Assembly: GCA_903899015.1 (NCBI GenBank)
Contig: CAIUHP010000118.1
Location: forward strand, 21,916-85,915
Length of the DNA: 64,000 nt
Reading direction: 5' to 3'
Source: an uncultured Armatimonadota bacterium
GTDB taxonomy: Bacteria > Armatimonadota > Fimbriimonadia > Fimbriimonadales > Fimbriimonadaceae
Below, piece after piece: positions 8,653 through 18,635 of this stretch (position 1 is the stretch's first letter; each line of letters opens with the position of its first letter). The position numbers and the translations under genes were made by a program. The notes beneath the pieces were generated by a model. It saw only the letters and a list, made by a program, of their open reading frames with translations. It searched no databases and was not told the origin of the DNA.

Positions 8653-10614
8653 ATGTCAACCATCCCAGCAAATAAAGCGTTTTCGAAGATCGATTTCCTA
8701 AAGCTCATGCTCCTTAGCAGAGAGGGAGATCGACGGGAAGGAATCCTGCTCCGCCAGAGCAAGGGTTGGTTCCAAGTCAGTGGTATGGGACATGAGGCCC
8801 TAGGAGCACTCTCCTTAGCCCTCCGCCCGGACGATTACATTTTTCCGTATTACCGAGACCGTTCCATCGTTCTTGCTCGCGGTGTCTCAAATTACGATTT
8901 GGCACTCGCCTACTTTGCAAAACGAGGGAGTAGTTCGGGTGGCAGGCAGATGCCAGGACACTACTCGGACCGCGAAAAAAATATTTTTAGTGTCTGTACC
9001 CCGACCGGTGGTTCGTTATTACCCGCCTGCGGTACCGCTTGGGCGATGAAAATGGCCGGAACCGATTCGGTCTGCCTCGCCAGTGTCGGCGACGCAGCAT
9101 CCAGGCAAGGCGAGTTTTTTGAGGCACTGGCATTTGCGCTCCAAGAAAAACTCCCGGTTGTCTTTGTGGTTGAAGATAACAAGTACGGAATCTCGACCCC
9201 CACCGAAAAATTCCTCCCCTTCCATTTAGGATTGCTCAACGAAGACATCGTTATCAAGGTCGATGCTCGGCATCCCGACAATGTTTATGAAGCTGGTAAA
9301 GCTGCAATTGAGCGTGCTCGACGGGGCGAGGGTCCCTCTCTTATCTGGGCTGACCTCGATCGACTCTCATCGCACACCTCTAGCGACGACCATAGGGTCT
9401 ACCGAGCCTTAGCGGACATCGAAGAGATGAACAAGCGAGATCCCATCCGACTCCTTGCTCAAGAGCTTATCGAATCCGGCGAATTGGATGAATCAGGTTG
9501 GCAAACGATGCAGGACAGTATCGCTAGCCAAGTAGATGAGGACTATCTCCAAGCCGAGAAGGAACAAGACCCGCTCGCATCGGAAACGTTACTGCACAAT
9601 TTCGGCCCCGAACCCGTAGCAGAGACGCCTCCGATTCAATCTGGCCAGAGAACGACAATGGTTTCGGCAATCAATGGCACCTTCAAAAAGGCCCTTGAAG
9701 ACGATCCTAAGGTTATCTTTTTTGGTGAAGACATCGAAGACCCAAAAGGCGGAGTTTTCGGTATCACCAAGGGTTTAAGCGATAGCTTCCCGAATCAGGT
9801 TTTCAACGCTCCGCTCGCAGAAGCGACGATCATGGGAGTTGCGGTCGGAATGGCTGCCTACGGATACCGCCCGGTTTTCGAGCTTCAGTTCATCGACTTC
9901 ATTGCTCCCGGATGGAATCAAATTACAACGAACATGTCCACCCTTCGGTGGCGTTCGTTTGGGAATTGGACTTGTCCATGTGTCATTTACGCCCCTTACG
10001 GCGCGTATCTGCCGGGCGGCTCGCTATGGCACAGTCATAGCAACGAAGCCTCTCTAGCCCATGTGCAAGGCATTCGGGTTGCTATTCCTTCAACTCCTGA
10101 AGATGCAGCCGGTCTTCTTTGGACCGCTATTCACGCTGAAGATCCTTGCTTCGTTTTGGTTCCCAAGCACATCTTCCGAAAGCAGATGGATGTTGAGAAT
10201 GCCGTCCCCGTTCCATTCGGGAAGGCAAAGGTTGTTCGTGCAGGCTCTGACGTGACACTTGTCACTTGGGGTAATTGCTTGGAACTAGCCCACGAAGCAG
10301 CCGCTCAAGTGAATGCGAGTGTAGAGATCATTGATCTTCGTTCAATCGTTCCATGCGACTACGACACAATTGTTGCCTCACTTGAAAAGACAGGACGACT
10401 TGTAGTTGTTCACGAGGACAATCGAACCGCAGGATTCGGACAAACGATCGTCGCAGAAATCACGAGCGTGCCCGAGAGATGGAATCTGTTCCTTTCCCCA
10501 CCTCAACTTGTCACCCGAGACGACGTCCATATCGGTTACAACCCGATTTATGAGTACGCCGCGTTACCAGATGTTAACCAAGTGATTGAGGCGATTCGAG
10601 TCGTCATGGAGTAG
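8653..10614 (+). CDS. Fused alpha/beta 2-oxo-acid dehydrogenase E1 component
   Basis: This 653-aa thiamin-diphosphate enzyme carries both E1 halves in one chain. Residues 1-300 are E1 alpha, with YYRDRS and the TPP motif GDAASRQGEFFEAL through VVEDNKYG (GD...N). Residues 330-653 are E1 beta, with FFGEDIEDPKGGVFG, NAPLAEATIMGVAVGMA and VHEDNRTAGFG. Such E1 proteins decarboxylate pyruvate or branched-chain 2-oxo acids and pass the acyl group to lipoyl-E2. The resemblance is nearest to branched-chain (2-oxoisovalerate) E1, but substrate cannot be fixed from sequence. No E2 or E3 lies nearby. A strong intrinsic terminator follows. Confidence 0.88.
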   Translation: MSTIPANKAFSKIDFLKLMLLSREGDRREGILLRQSKGWFQVSGMGHEALGALSLALRPDDYIFPYYRDRSIVLARGVSNYDLALAYFAKRGSSSGGRQMPGHYSDREKNIFSVCTPTGGSLLPACGTAWAMKMAGTDSVCLASVGDAASRQGEFFEALAFALQEKLPVVFVVEDNKYGISTPTEKFLPFHLGLLNEDIVIKVDARHPDNVYEAGKAAIERARRGEGPSLIWADLDRLSSHTSSDDHRVYRALADIEEMNKRDPIRLLAQELIESGELDESGWQTMQDSIASQVDEDYLQAEKEQDPLASETLLHNFGPEPVAETPPIQSGQRTTMVSAINGTFKKALEDDPKVIFFGEDIEDPKGGVFGITKGLSDSFPNQVFNAPLAEATIMGVAVGMAAYGYRPVFELQFIDFIAPGWNQITTNMSTLRWRSFGNWTCPCVIYAPYGAYLPGGSLWHSHSNEASLAHVQGIRVAIPSTPEDAAGLLWTAIHAEDPCFVLVPKHIFRKQMDVENAVPVPFGKAKVVRAGSDVTLVTWGNCLELAHEAAAQVNASVEIIDLRSIVPCDYDTIVASLEKTGRLVVVHEDNRTAGFGQTIVAEITSVPERWNLFLSPPQLVTRDDVHIGYNPIYEYAALPDVNQVIEAIRVVME

Positions 10615-10630
10615 CCAGAAGGCTGACGCA

Positions 10631-10670
10631 AAAAAGACTCGGTCGAGCAAAGCTCGGCCGAGTCTTTTTT
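10631..10670. terminator. Bidirectional intrinsic terminator
   Basis: GACTCGGTCGAGC and GCTCGGCCGAGTC form a 13-bp stem with one U.G pair and an AAA loop, flanked by an A-run on the left and a T-run on the right. It sits between the convergent fused E1 gene and sdhC and can serve both. Confidence 0.92.
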
Positions 10671-10678
10671 GTTTGCGC

Positions 10679-11404
10679 TTAGGCGGCAATGAATCGAGAC
10701 GAAGGTGCCGATTCCAGCCGAACCTGAGACTGACCTTCACCACTTGTTCCTTTCTGGGGAATCAAGAAACCGGCGAGTGCTCCCCATCCGATAAGGGTGA
10801 TAGCGACAAACATTCCGAAGGCAAATTTCTGAACTTGGTTTTGAGCCTTTTCAGAGATCGTGATGCCCCAGCGAATGCTGAAGTTCCAAACGCCGTAGGC
10901 GAGGTGGTAGCTAGCGGCCGCAACACCCAAGATGTAGAGGACCAACCAGATATAAGGTGCGGAAGAAAGCTTCTCGTGCCAAGCGGCATATTCGATCACC
11001 TTAGCCGAGCCCGAAACGTACTTGGCTCCCGTGGTTGTGGTGACGTGAATCATTAAGAAGAAGAACAAGAAAATGCCTGACCACCGTTGTAGGGTGTACA
11101 TCAGGTTTTGAGACCATCCGTAAACACTTCCAAAATAGTTTGGCTTTGCCCGGGACACAATAAAAATCCCATAAACCGCGTGGAAGATGAGCGGGATCCA
11201 GATTGCACAAACCTCCATGATGAGGAGGAAGAACTTCGGCATGCTCTCAAAAAAACCGATGACAGCATTGAATTTCTCTGGGCCACCTAAAGTGAACGAG
11301 TTCAGCACCAAGTGTTGGACCACGTAATAACCCACTGGAACGATGCCGCTCAGCGAATGGAGCTTATGAAGAACGTAATTCTCTTTACCAACTGCGACTG
11401 CCAT
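10679..11404 (-). CDS. sdhC: Succinate dehydrogenase cytochrome b558 subunit
   Basis: This 241-aa membrane subunit of complex II is of the single-subunit, five-helix diheme type known from Bacillus SdhC. It anchors SdhAB and passes electrons to quinone. Five hydrophobic helices are visible, with conserved histidines that could bind heme: LHKLHSLSG near residue 13, VVQHLVLN near 31, IFHAVYG, LMIHVTT and YHLAYGVWN. The C-terminal about 25 residues are Ser/Gln-rich. The sdhA and sdhB genes are not adjacent in this window; the gene stands alone between a terminator and the divergent enolase gene. Confidence 0.85.
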   Translation of the reverse strand: MAVAVGKENYVLHKLHSLSGIVPVGYYVVQHLVLNSFTLGGPEKFNAVIGFFESMPKFFLLIMEVCAIWIPLIFHAVYGIFIVSRAKPNYFGSVYGWSQNLMYTLQRWSGIFLFFFLMIHVTTTTGAKYVSGSAKVIEYAAWHEKLSSAPYIWLVLYILGVAAASYHLAYGVWNFSIRWGITISEKAQNQVQKFAFGMFVAITLIGWGALAGFLIPQKGTSGEGQSQVRLESAPSSRFIAA

Positions 11405-11432
11405 GACTCTGTACGGAAGCTTACCCGCCTAA

Positions 11433-12779
<1,347 letters not shown>

Positions 12780-12796
12780 GCAGATCCCAAAGAAAT

Positions 12797-12830
12797 ATCC
12801 CTCGATGGACGACCATCGGGGGATTTTTTT
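12797..12830 (+). terminator. Intrinsic terminator after eno
   Basis: The arms ATCCCTCGATGG and CCATCGGGGGAT make a 12-bp stem with one U.G pair and an ACGA loop, followed by seven T. The T-run touches the stop codon of the convergent DinB-family gene. Confidence 0.92.
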
Positions 12831-13287
12831 ATCTCAGAGACAAGTAAGCGGAAAGCTGTTCGATGTGATACATATCGTGCCCCAGGAGCATGTTTGCCTG
12901 GTCCGTAATCGACATCAAACCATTTGCCGGGTGTATGAAGCACTTCGCAAGTTCTTCTTCTGTGAGCGAGTGCAGGAGCAGCTTCGTTTTCTGTCTTTGA
13001 GTAGAAAAGATGTTAAGCTGCTCGTCTAAATTGGACTGCGAATATTTCATCTCAATCGCTCTTTGCCCCTCGTCGTGAACAACGATGGACGTTTCTGGTC
13101 GAGTTAAGGCTCGATCCATTCGACCTCGGAACAAAAGTTCCCAGTCTGCGAGATGCGCAACAACTTCACGTACCGTGAACCGATCTGGTCCAAGTGCGAC
13201 GTCGATCTTGCTATCGGGAATCAGGTTCACAAGTCTACGAACGACAGTTGGCCCTAAGCCGATGCTTTTAAGAAGGTACGGATTCAC
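12829..13287 (-). CDS. DinB-family metal-binding four-helix protein
   Basis: This 152-aa protein of the DinB/YfiT-like fold carries the three-histidine metal site pattern: HLADWE near residue 46 and GHDMYHIEQL near residue 137. DinB-superfamily members are bundles that bind Ni, Zn or Fe. Some act as bacillithiol- or mycothiol-dependent transferases, but most have no known role. Nothing here allows a narrower call. It lies downstream of, and in the same direction as, the CDF transporter gene (21-nt gap), so the two may be co-transcribed. Confidence 0.8.
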   Translation of the reverse strand: MNPYLLKSIGLGPTVVRRLVNLIPDSKIDVALGPDRFTVREVVAHLADWELLFRGRMDRALTRPETSIVVHDEGQRAIEMKYSQSNLDEQLNIFSTQRQKTKLLLHSLTEEELAKCFIHPANGLMSITDQANMLLGHDMYHIEQLSAYLSLR

Positions 13288-13308
13288 CGTGTTAGAATAC
13301 CGCTCGAC

Positions 13309-14226
13309 TCAATTCATAGCAGGCATTCCTGCCTTCGCATGGTCAAATGGATCGATATGAACGACTACATGAGCCGGCGGCAAAGCGGCTTCTAGCTTCG
13401 ATTCAATCTCGTCAGCTAAGTTATGACCTTGCACAACCGTCCAATGATTAGGAACCACCACGTCCACATCAATGTAGTGAACGTTTCCGCTGTGACGAGT
13501 CCGCAACCGATGGTAAGAAATCATATCGGGGATCCCTTGAAGTACTTCGTGGATCCGCTTGATCTCGTCGTCAGAAACTCTTCGGTCAATCAGTTGCTCA
13601 ATCGCTTCCCTCGAAATCGAGACCGCGTTGTAAGCAATCCATAAGGCGAGCCCCATAGCGAACCAAGTATCTGCCTGTTCCCAACCTGTAAATTTCGTAA
13701 CACAGAGGGCAACAAAAACGCCAACACTTGTCCAAAAATCAATCAACAGATGACGGCCGTTTGATTTAAGTGCCGCGCTTTCAGTCTGAAAACCGACCTT
13801 GCTCACAAAGAGTCCCACGAACAGACTGATCAGTGCACTCCCTCCCATGATCCAAAATCCGATCTCAACACTTCGAACATGAGATCCATGACTTAAGCGA
13901 TCGATCGACTCTTTAAAAATAAAGAGCACGATTAAAATGAGAAGGATCGATTCTGCAAAGCTCGCTAAGCTCTCGACCTTTCCATGTCCATAGGGATGTT
14001 CCTCATCGGGTGGTACCGCGGCTACCCTAACGGAGAGGTACGTGATGATCGAAGCGATGACATCAGTGGTGGAATGAATGCTTTCAGAAAAGAGGCTCAC
14101 GGAGCCTGTCAGGACCGCTGCGATGACTTTCAAAAGCGTAAGGAGCAAGTTCGTCGCAAGCGATAGAACGGACCCAATTTGCTTAGACTCTTCGTGCGAT
14201 CTTGCTGTCGGCTTAACTAATGACAT
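13309..14226 (-). CDS. Cation diffusion facilitator (Zn/Co/Cd-type efflux transporter)
   Basis: This CDF transporter of about 305 aa exports divalent cations in exchange for protons across the inner membrane. Six hydrophobic helices are seen, with ESIHSTTDV in TM2 (HxxxD) and NGRHLLIDFWTS in TM5 (HxxxD). This pair usually marks Zn-type CDFs. The cytoplasmic loop has HPYGHGKVESLA. The C-terminal domain (about residues 210-305) has the ferredoxin-like fold residues HRLRTRHSGNVHYIDVDV and VVVHIDP. ATG 14226 is preferred over GTG 14238. No metal-responsive regulator lies next to it. Confidence 0.92.
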   Translation of the reverse strand: MSLVKPTARSHEESKQIGSVLSLATNLLLTLLKVIAAVLTGSVSLFSESIHSTTDVIASIITYLSVRVAAVPPDEEHPYGHGKVESLASFAESILLILIVLFIFKESIDRLSHGSHVRSVEIGFWIMGGSALISLFVGLFVSKVGFQTESAALKSNGRHLLIDFWTSVGVFVALCVTKFTGWEQADTWFAMGLALWIAYNAVSISREAIEQLIDRRVSDDEIKRIHEVLQGIPDMISYHRLRTRHSGNVHYIDVDVVVPNHWTVVQGHNLADEIESKLEAALPPAHVVVHIDPFDHAKAGMPAMN

Positions 14227-14295
14227 GGCCCTGAGCACAGTCTACTTGCAGGCAAGTGTGACCGAATCTACGTTCGATTTGGATGCCATGGCTCC

Positions 14296-15198
14296 TCAAG
14301 GAGTCAGTGCAAATAGATCGAGCCTCGACACACTCCATAATGGCACCCCCGCTGGGGGTTCAATCGTGATTTGTACGGTCGATTTTCCATTCGTCAATTC
14401 AGGAGCAATGCCAAATTCGGAGTATGCCCATCTGTGGATGCGATTCTCCCTGGCTATGTACCACCAACCAGCGAATGAACCGTCCACAAAGACCCTCGCT
14501 CGTTGCCTGCCATGAAACTGATCAAATCGTTTTCTCAGGATCAATCCAACGTTCGACTCTGGTACGTAAAAACTGAAGGTAGCCGCATTCAAATGACTGG
14601 CGACAAAATCGTCTAAAGTAGTTCCGTCTTCAAATTTAGAGCTCAAAGCAAAGATTGCACTCATGTTTTGAACCTTGAAACCGTGAGATTTCAGGTCCTC
14701 TAAATCGTTGATCGCAACCCCATCTGCCCGCTCACACGATTCTTGAGCCCGAATAATATCGAGACGACCACTACCGGAAACCTGCCGGTAGAAAGGAACG
14801 CAAATTCCGACTGCGGGCCTCGGCGACGAAACGGAATTCTCGTCGGTTTCAAATTCGTTGTCCGCCGAAACAACCCAACCCGCACCTGAGTAGCGGTCTT
14901 GGAACGAGACGACTTCCCCTGATGGCGGCGCTGACCGACCGAGGGCAATCACGACCGAACACGGGCCAGTTTCTCGGGAGACCAACAAACTTCCGTTTTC
15001 AAAGGCAGCTGGAACATCTGAGATTGTTGAGTCAAGGTTTACCGAATACAGTTGTTCCCTGCCCTCAAGGACGATTTGATAGCCAGCACCCTCAACATCT
15101 GCGATTACTCGGCGTCCGTGATGATCTCGGTATAGGCATTCCGAACCATCAAATCGGTGCCAATGGACTTTTTCGAGGGGAGAAATAGTAGGAACCAT
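14296..15198 (-). CDS. Hypothetical protein with DUF2961-like C-terminal half
   Basis: This 300-aa protein has no signal peptide. The C-terminal segment (about residues 210-298) includes GLILRKRFDQFHGRQRARVFVDG, FAGWWYIARENRIHRWAYSEFGIAPEL and GKSTVQITIE. It resembles the second beta-sandwich half of DUF2961 proteins, a family of carbohydrate-active or capsid-like jelly-roll folds (known from memory, not searched). The N-terminal half reads like a small beta-rich domain with no recognised motif. Function is unknown. It is divergent from the zinc-ribbon gene at 15246. Confidence 0.6.
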   Translation of the reverse strand: MVPTISPLEKVHWHRFDGSECLYRDHHGRRVIADVEGAGYQIVLEGREQLYSVNLDSTISDVPAAFENGSLLVSRETGPCSVVIALGRSAPPSGEVVSFQDRYSGAGWVVSADNEFETDENSVSSPRPAVGICVPFYRQVSGSGRLDIIRAQESCERADGVAINDLEDLKSHGFKVQNMSAIFALSSKFEDGTTLDDFVASHLNAATFSFYVPESNVGLILRKRFDQFHGRQRARVFVDGSFAGWWYIARENRIHRWAYSEFGIAPELTNGKSTVQITIEPPAGVPLWSVSRLDLFALTP

Positions 15199-15245
15199 TT
15201 AGCTTGAACCGATGATCTTATCGTTACGGATTGGATGGTAGCACG

Positions 15246-15554
15246 ATGAGGTTCCACATAGACAATCGAAGTCCAAAGAACGAGGCACGACGAATTTGTA
15301 GCGCTTATGCCCTTAAGCGTTGCCCACTCTGCGACGCTATCAACGGATTATTGAATGGTGAGTGCTATGTTTGCCGATGGCGCGGTGAGTTTGATCTCAA
15401 TCCCATAAATCTCCAAAAAGGCGTGGAAGATTTGATTGCGACAACCTCCGATTGGATCGTGAATCCTGAGCCCAAATCAACTCAACTTAATCTCCTAAAC
15501 CGGATAATTACATCCATTTGGATTAGATTCTGTCCTAAGCACCAGCGGGCATAG
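15246..15554 (+). CDS. Small zinc-ribbon protein
   Basis: This is a predicted 102-aa protein with CPLCDAINGLLNGECYVCRW, a CxxC-x11-CxxC pattern typical of a zinc ribbon. The rest has low complexity and no recognised domain. The frame opens at 15231 (TTG), but ATG 15246 is the natural start. It lies directly upstream of dnaB with 79 nt between. No function can be assigned. It could be a cytosolic nucleic-acid- or protein-binding factor. Confidence 0.55.
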   Translation: MRFHIDNRSPKNEARRICSAYALKRCPLCDAINGLLNGECYVCRWRGEFDLNPINLQKGVEDLIATTSDWIVNPEPKSTQLNLLNRIITSIWIRFCPKHQRA

Positions 15555-15604
15555 AAACTCGCGCAATAACCTCGGGTTGGGGATTTTCCGCACTCGCTCG
15601 GGCC

Positions 15605-15610
15605 TATAAT
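15605..15610 (+). promoter_or_regulatory. TATAAT -10 element before dnaB
   Basis: A perfect TATAAT ends 3 nt before the ATG at 15613, so transcription would begin at about 15617, after that ATG. This favours the downstream TTG at 15634 as the dnaB start. No good -35 hexamer is seen at 16-18 nt; TTGGGG lies 22 nt upstream. Confidence 0.5.
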
Positions 15611-15633
15611 AAATGCTCCCTCAGGAGCATCCC

Positions 15634-17034
15634 TTGTCGTTTGGCCCGGAAGAATTAACACCGCTTTATAGTTACGAAGCCGAGATGAGCACGCTCGGTT
15701 CAATGCTGCTTTCTGAGCGAGCAGCCGAAGAGATTGTCACCATTCTCGACGAAATGGACTTCTATCGTCCCGCTCATCGCATGATTTTCAAAGCGATGAA
15801 GCAGCTCACTCAGAACAACAAGCCAATCGATATGCTTACGTTGCGAGATGAGCTATCCGCACGAGGCAATATGGCGGACGTCGGCGGTGAGGACTATCTG
15901 CTCGAAATTGCCGAGTATGTTCCGAGCCCCGCAAACTCCAACTATTACGCGCAAATTGTTTTAGACAAATCCACCCTTAGACGTCTCGAAGATGCGGGCC
16001 AACGCATCCGGGGAGTGGTTCATGATCCAGATGCAGGATCAGTTGACGATAAAGTCGACAAGGCAGAGCAACTCGTTTTTGAAGTCGGTCGAAAATCACT
16101 CGGAAAATACTTCCAGCATGTTCGTGGTTTGGCAAAAGAGTTCTTTGTCGATGTTGATAACATCATCGAGTCCGGTACTCCCCTTAGCGGATTGAAAGTC
16201 GGATTCTGGGATCTTGATCGACTCACAACAGGTTTTTATCCGGGAGACTTCGTGATTATCGGAGCACGACCTGCCATGGGAAAGACTTCTCTCGCCCTGG
16301 ACATGGTGGTAAATGTTGCCCAGAAGCTTGTTCGAGAAGAAAAGGAAGGCAGCATTGCCGTTTTCTCGCTTGAAATGGGTGCGATCCAGCTCGTTCGACG
16401 TATGGCTTCGATGATCAGCGGCGTTTCGGCGAGTGTCTTACGACAGGACAAGCCCATTACCGATCGTCAGTACAAACTACTCGCCGACGCTTGCGACGAA
16501 CTCTATAGTCTTCCGATCTACATCGACGATGCTTCCGACGTGACTCCTCTCGAAATGCGGGGTAAATGCCGCCGATTGAAGGCCGAACGCGGCTTATCGA
16601 TGGTTGTTATCGACTACTTACAGTTAATGAAAGGTGGACGACGTACAGAGAATCGCGTCCAAGAAATTTCCGAGATTGCACGCGCTTGCAAGTCCATGGC
16701 GAAAGAGCTGGAAGTTCCCGTCATTGCTCTCAGCCAGCTAAGCCGTGCTGTTGAGAATCGTGACGATAAACGCCCTCAGCTAAGCGACATTCGTGAGTCC
16801 GGTTCGATTGAAGCGGAAGCTGACTTGGTCATGCTCCTTTATCGAGACAGCTACTACAAAGCCAAAGAAGAGCATCGCCCCGAAACCGAGAATTTTGACG
16901 ATGTTCAATCTGCTGAAGTCATCATCGCAAAGCATCGAAACGGCCCGACAGGAAAAGTCATATTAGGATTTCAGCCCGCATTTGCTCGCTTCCGCAATTC
17001 ACAAGAAGGTGGATTCCGAGCGAGTGATGATTGA
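15634..17034 (+). CDS. dnaB: Replicative DNA helicase
   Basis: DnaB is the hexameric helicase that unwinds DNA at the replication fork. The N-terminal primase-binding domain has YSYEAEMSTLGSMLL. The RecA-like domain has Walker A GARPAMGKTSLA, an FSLEMG segment, Walker B VVIDYLQLM, LSQLSRAVE with DKRPQLSDIRESGSIEAEADLV, and IIAKHRNGPTG. No intein is seen. The frame is open from ATG 15613, but TTG 15634 is preferred. It has AGGAG at 15623-15627 with 6-nt spacing, and the TATAAT at 15605 puts the likely transcript start after the ATG. That gives 466 aa, a normal length. Confidence 0.95.
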   Translation: MSFGPEELTPLYSYEAEMSTLGSMLLSERAAEEIVTILDEMDFYRPAHRMIFKAMKQLTQNNKPIDMLTLRDELSARGNMADVGGEDYLLEIAEYVPSPANSNYYAQIVLDKSTLRRLEDAGQRIRGVVHDPDAGSVDDKVDKAEQLVFEVGRKSLGKYFQHVRGLAKEFFVDVDNIIESGTPLSGLKVGFWDLDRLTTGFYPGDFVIIGARPAMGKTSLALDMVVNVAQKLVREEKEGSIAVFSLEMGAIQLVRRMASMISGVSASVLRQDKPITDRQYKLLADACDELYSLPIYIDDASDVTPLEMRGKCRRLKAERGLSMVVIDYLQLMKGGRRTENRVQEISEIARACKSMAKELEVPVIALSQLSRAVENRDDKRPQLSDIRESGSIEAEADLVMLLYRDSYYKAKEEHRPETENFDDVQSAEVIIAKHRNGPTGKVILGFQPAFARFRNSQEGGFRASDD

Positions 17035-17223
17035 TATCGAAGGTTTTATATGCTGGATCGTTTCATCGCGAAGTTCTACCGAATTGGCAGTCGTTACTGG
17101 TATTGAACTTGAGTGGGCTGAATAAGTCACGAGTCGCCTCAATGCCAATATGCGCGATACAACAGTTTTGTTTTCCTTTTCGCATTCTAAAGATCGTCAC
17201 AGGATGCCACAATCCCAGATGAC

Positions 17224-18474
17224 ATGAGAATCTTGGTGGTTGGCGGCGGTGGTCGTGAGCATGCGTTGGCGTGGAAGCTTTCACGAGAGGCAGAAGTAAT
17301 AGCCGCACCAGGAAATCCCGGAATGGCGGAGGACGTCGAAGTTGTTCCGATTTCACCCAAGAAACACCTTGAACTGGTTGACCTGTGTAAGAAACGAGAA
17401 ATTGACCTTGTCGTAGTCGGCCCGGAAGATCCACTTATCGAGGGTCTCGCAGATGTACTTCGAGAGAATGGCATTTCGGTATATGGTCCGGGCGCAGACG
17501 GTGCCGGTCTTGAAGGCTCTAAGGCCTTTTCCAAGCAGTTGATGGCAAATGCGGGTGTTCCAACCGCTAAGTTTCAGACGTTTACGGACGCGAAGCTGGC
17601 AAAGGAATACGCAAAAGCTCGATTTGATGCTGGGAAGTCGGTTGCCGTAAAAGCAAGCGGAAATGCACTGGGTAAAGGTGTCGTGGTTGCCGCTTCCTTC
17701 GAAGAAGCAAACGATGCCATTCACCAAATGATGGTGGGTAAACAATTTGGTATCGCCGGTGAAAAGGTTGTCATCGAGGACAAGCTAGAAGGACCCGAGT
17801 TTAGTGTTCTCACCATCGTTGGAGATCAGAACTTCGTCAGTCTTCCAATTGCCCAAGATCATAAGCGAGCGTACGACGGTAATAAAGGGCCTAACACTGG
17901 CGGAATGGGAGCGTTCTCACCGGTGAGTTGGGTTCATGATGGCCTCGTTCGACAAGTTGAAGAAACCATCATCAAGCCCACGTTGGCTGCGCTCAAGGAC
18001 TCAGGAATTACCTATCGAGGAACCTTGTTCTCCGGAATCATGATGGACGAAGGTCGCCCTCATTGCCTGGAATTCAATGTTCGCATGGGAGACCCAGAAA
18101 CCCAAGTTATCGTTGCCCGACTTGGAAACGGATTCATGAACGCCCTCGCAGCATCCGCTAATGGTGAATTCATCGAAGAACCGGAAGTTTTGCAGAACGC
18201 GGTCGTATCAGTGGTCGTTGCAAGTGAGCACTATCCAATTTTAAGTTCGAAAGGCAGCCCCATCACGTTCTTGGAATATCCCGTGGGTGTTAAATTCTTC
18301 CACGCAGGAACAACGATGATTGGCGATCAGCTTGTCACAAATGGAGGCCGAGTGATCAACGCAACCGCTGCCGCAGGCACGCTAAGAGATGCTCGCAAGC
18401 TCGCCTATCGGGCTGCGGCGGCCGTAAGTTTTAAAGCTGCACGTTTCAGAACCGATATCGCTTCGGAAGAATAA
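17224..18474 (+). CDS. purD: Phosphoribosylamine-glycine ligase (GARS)
   Basis: PurD joins phosphoribosylamine and glycine with ATP in the second step of purine synthesis. The 416-aa protein has the GARS N-terminal domain (MRILVVGGGGREHALAWKL), the ATP-grasp core with GNALGKGVVVA and EGPEFSVLTI, and the signature NTGGMGAFSP. The ligand residues lie in FNVRMGDPETQVIV near residue 282, and the C-terminal domain has GRVINATAAAGTL. It is a standalone gene. About 190 nt upstream hold nothing recognised. Confidence 0.96.
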   Translation: MRILVVGGGGREHALAWKLSREAEVIAAPGNPGMAEDVEVVPISPKKHLELVDLCKKREIDLVVVGPEDPLIEGLADVLRENGISVYGPGADGAGLEGSKAFSKQLMANAGVPTAKFQTFTDAKLAKEYAKARFDAGKSVAVKASGNALGKGVVVAASFEEANDAIHQMMVGKQFGIAGEKVVIEDKLEGPEFSVLTIVGDQNFVSLPIAQDHKRAYDGNKGPNTGGMGAFSPVSWVHDGLVRQVEETIIKPTLAALKDSGITYRGTLFSGIMMDEGRPHCLEFNVRMGDPETQVIVARLGNGFMNALAASANGEFIEEPEVLQNAVVSVVVASEHYPILSSKGSPITFLEYPVGVKFFHAGTTMIGDQLVTNGGRVINATAAAGTLRDARKLAYRAAAAVSFKAARFRTDIASEE

Positions 18475-18581
18475 ATTCCGATAGGTAATCCATTCATTGC
18501 GCCGCAGATCGCAACAATGAAAAGTGCTTAATTTGCACCTTGTTCTTGTGAGCGATGTTTGGCGCAAAAGTTAGCATGGTA

Positions 18582-18593
18582 GGGCTTAAGCCC
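18582..18593. promoter_or_regulatory. 12-bp perfect palindrome upstream of phosphoesterase gene
   Basis: GGGCTTAAGCCC is a perfect palindrome 43 bp before the start codon at 18636. It is placed where a dimeric regulator could bind. No other support is available. Confidence 0.3.
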
Positions 18594-18611
18594 CAGAATC
18601 GGCGTAGCATT

Positions 18612-18635
18612 AAAGAGTTCTAACCGAACTTTTTT
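18612..18635 (+). terminator. Terminator-like hairpin abutting the next start codon
   Basis: AAAGAGTTC and GAACTTTTT form a 9-bp stem with one G.U pair and a 5-nt loop, followed by T to position 18635; ATG follows immediately. It may end the purD transcript, or act as an attenuator or structural block on the phosphoesterase start. Confidence 0.45.

Noticed and set aside
15613..15633. ATG 15613 as start of dnaB
   Set aside because: It sits 3 nt after a TATAAT element and has no Shine-Dalgarno, while TTG 15634 has AGGAG at ideal distance.
17031..17222. Small plus-strand frame before purD
   Set aside because: No Shine-Dalgarno, no homology features and atypical composition; considered intergenic.
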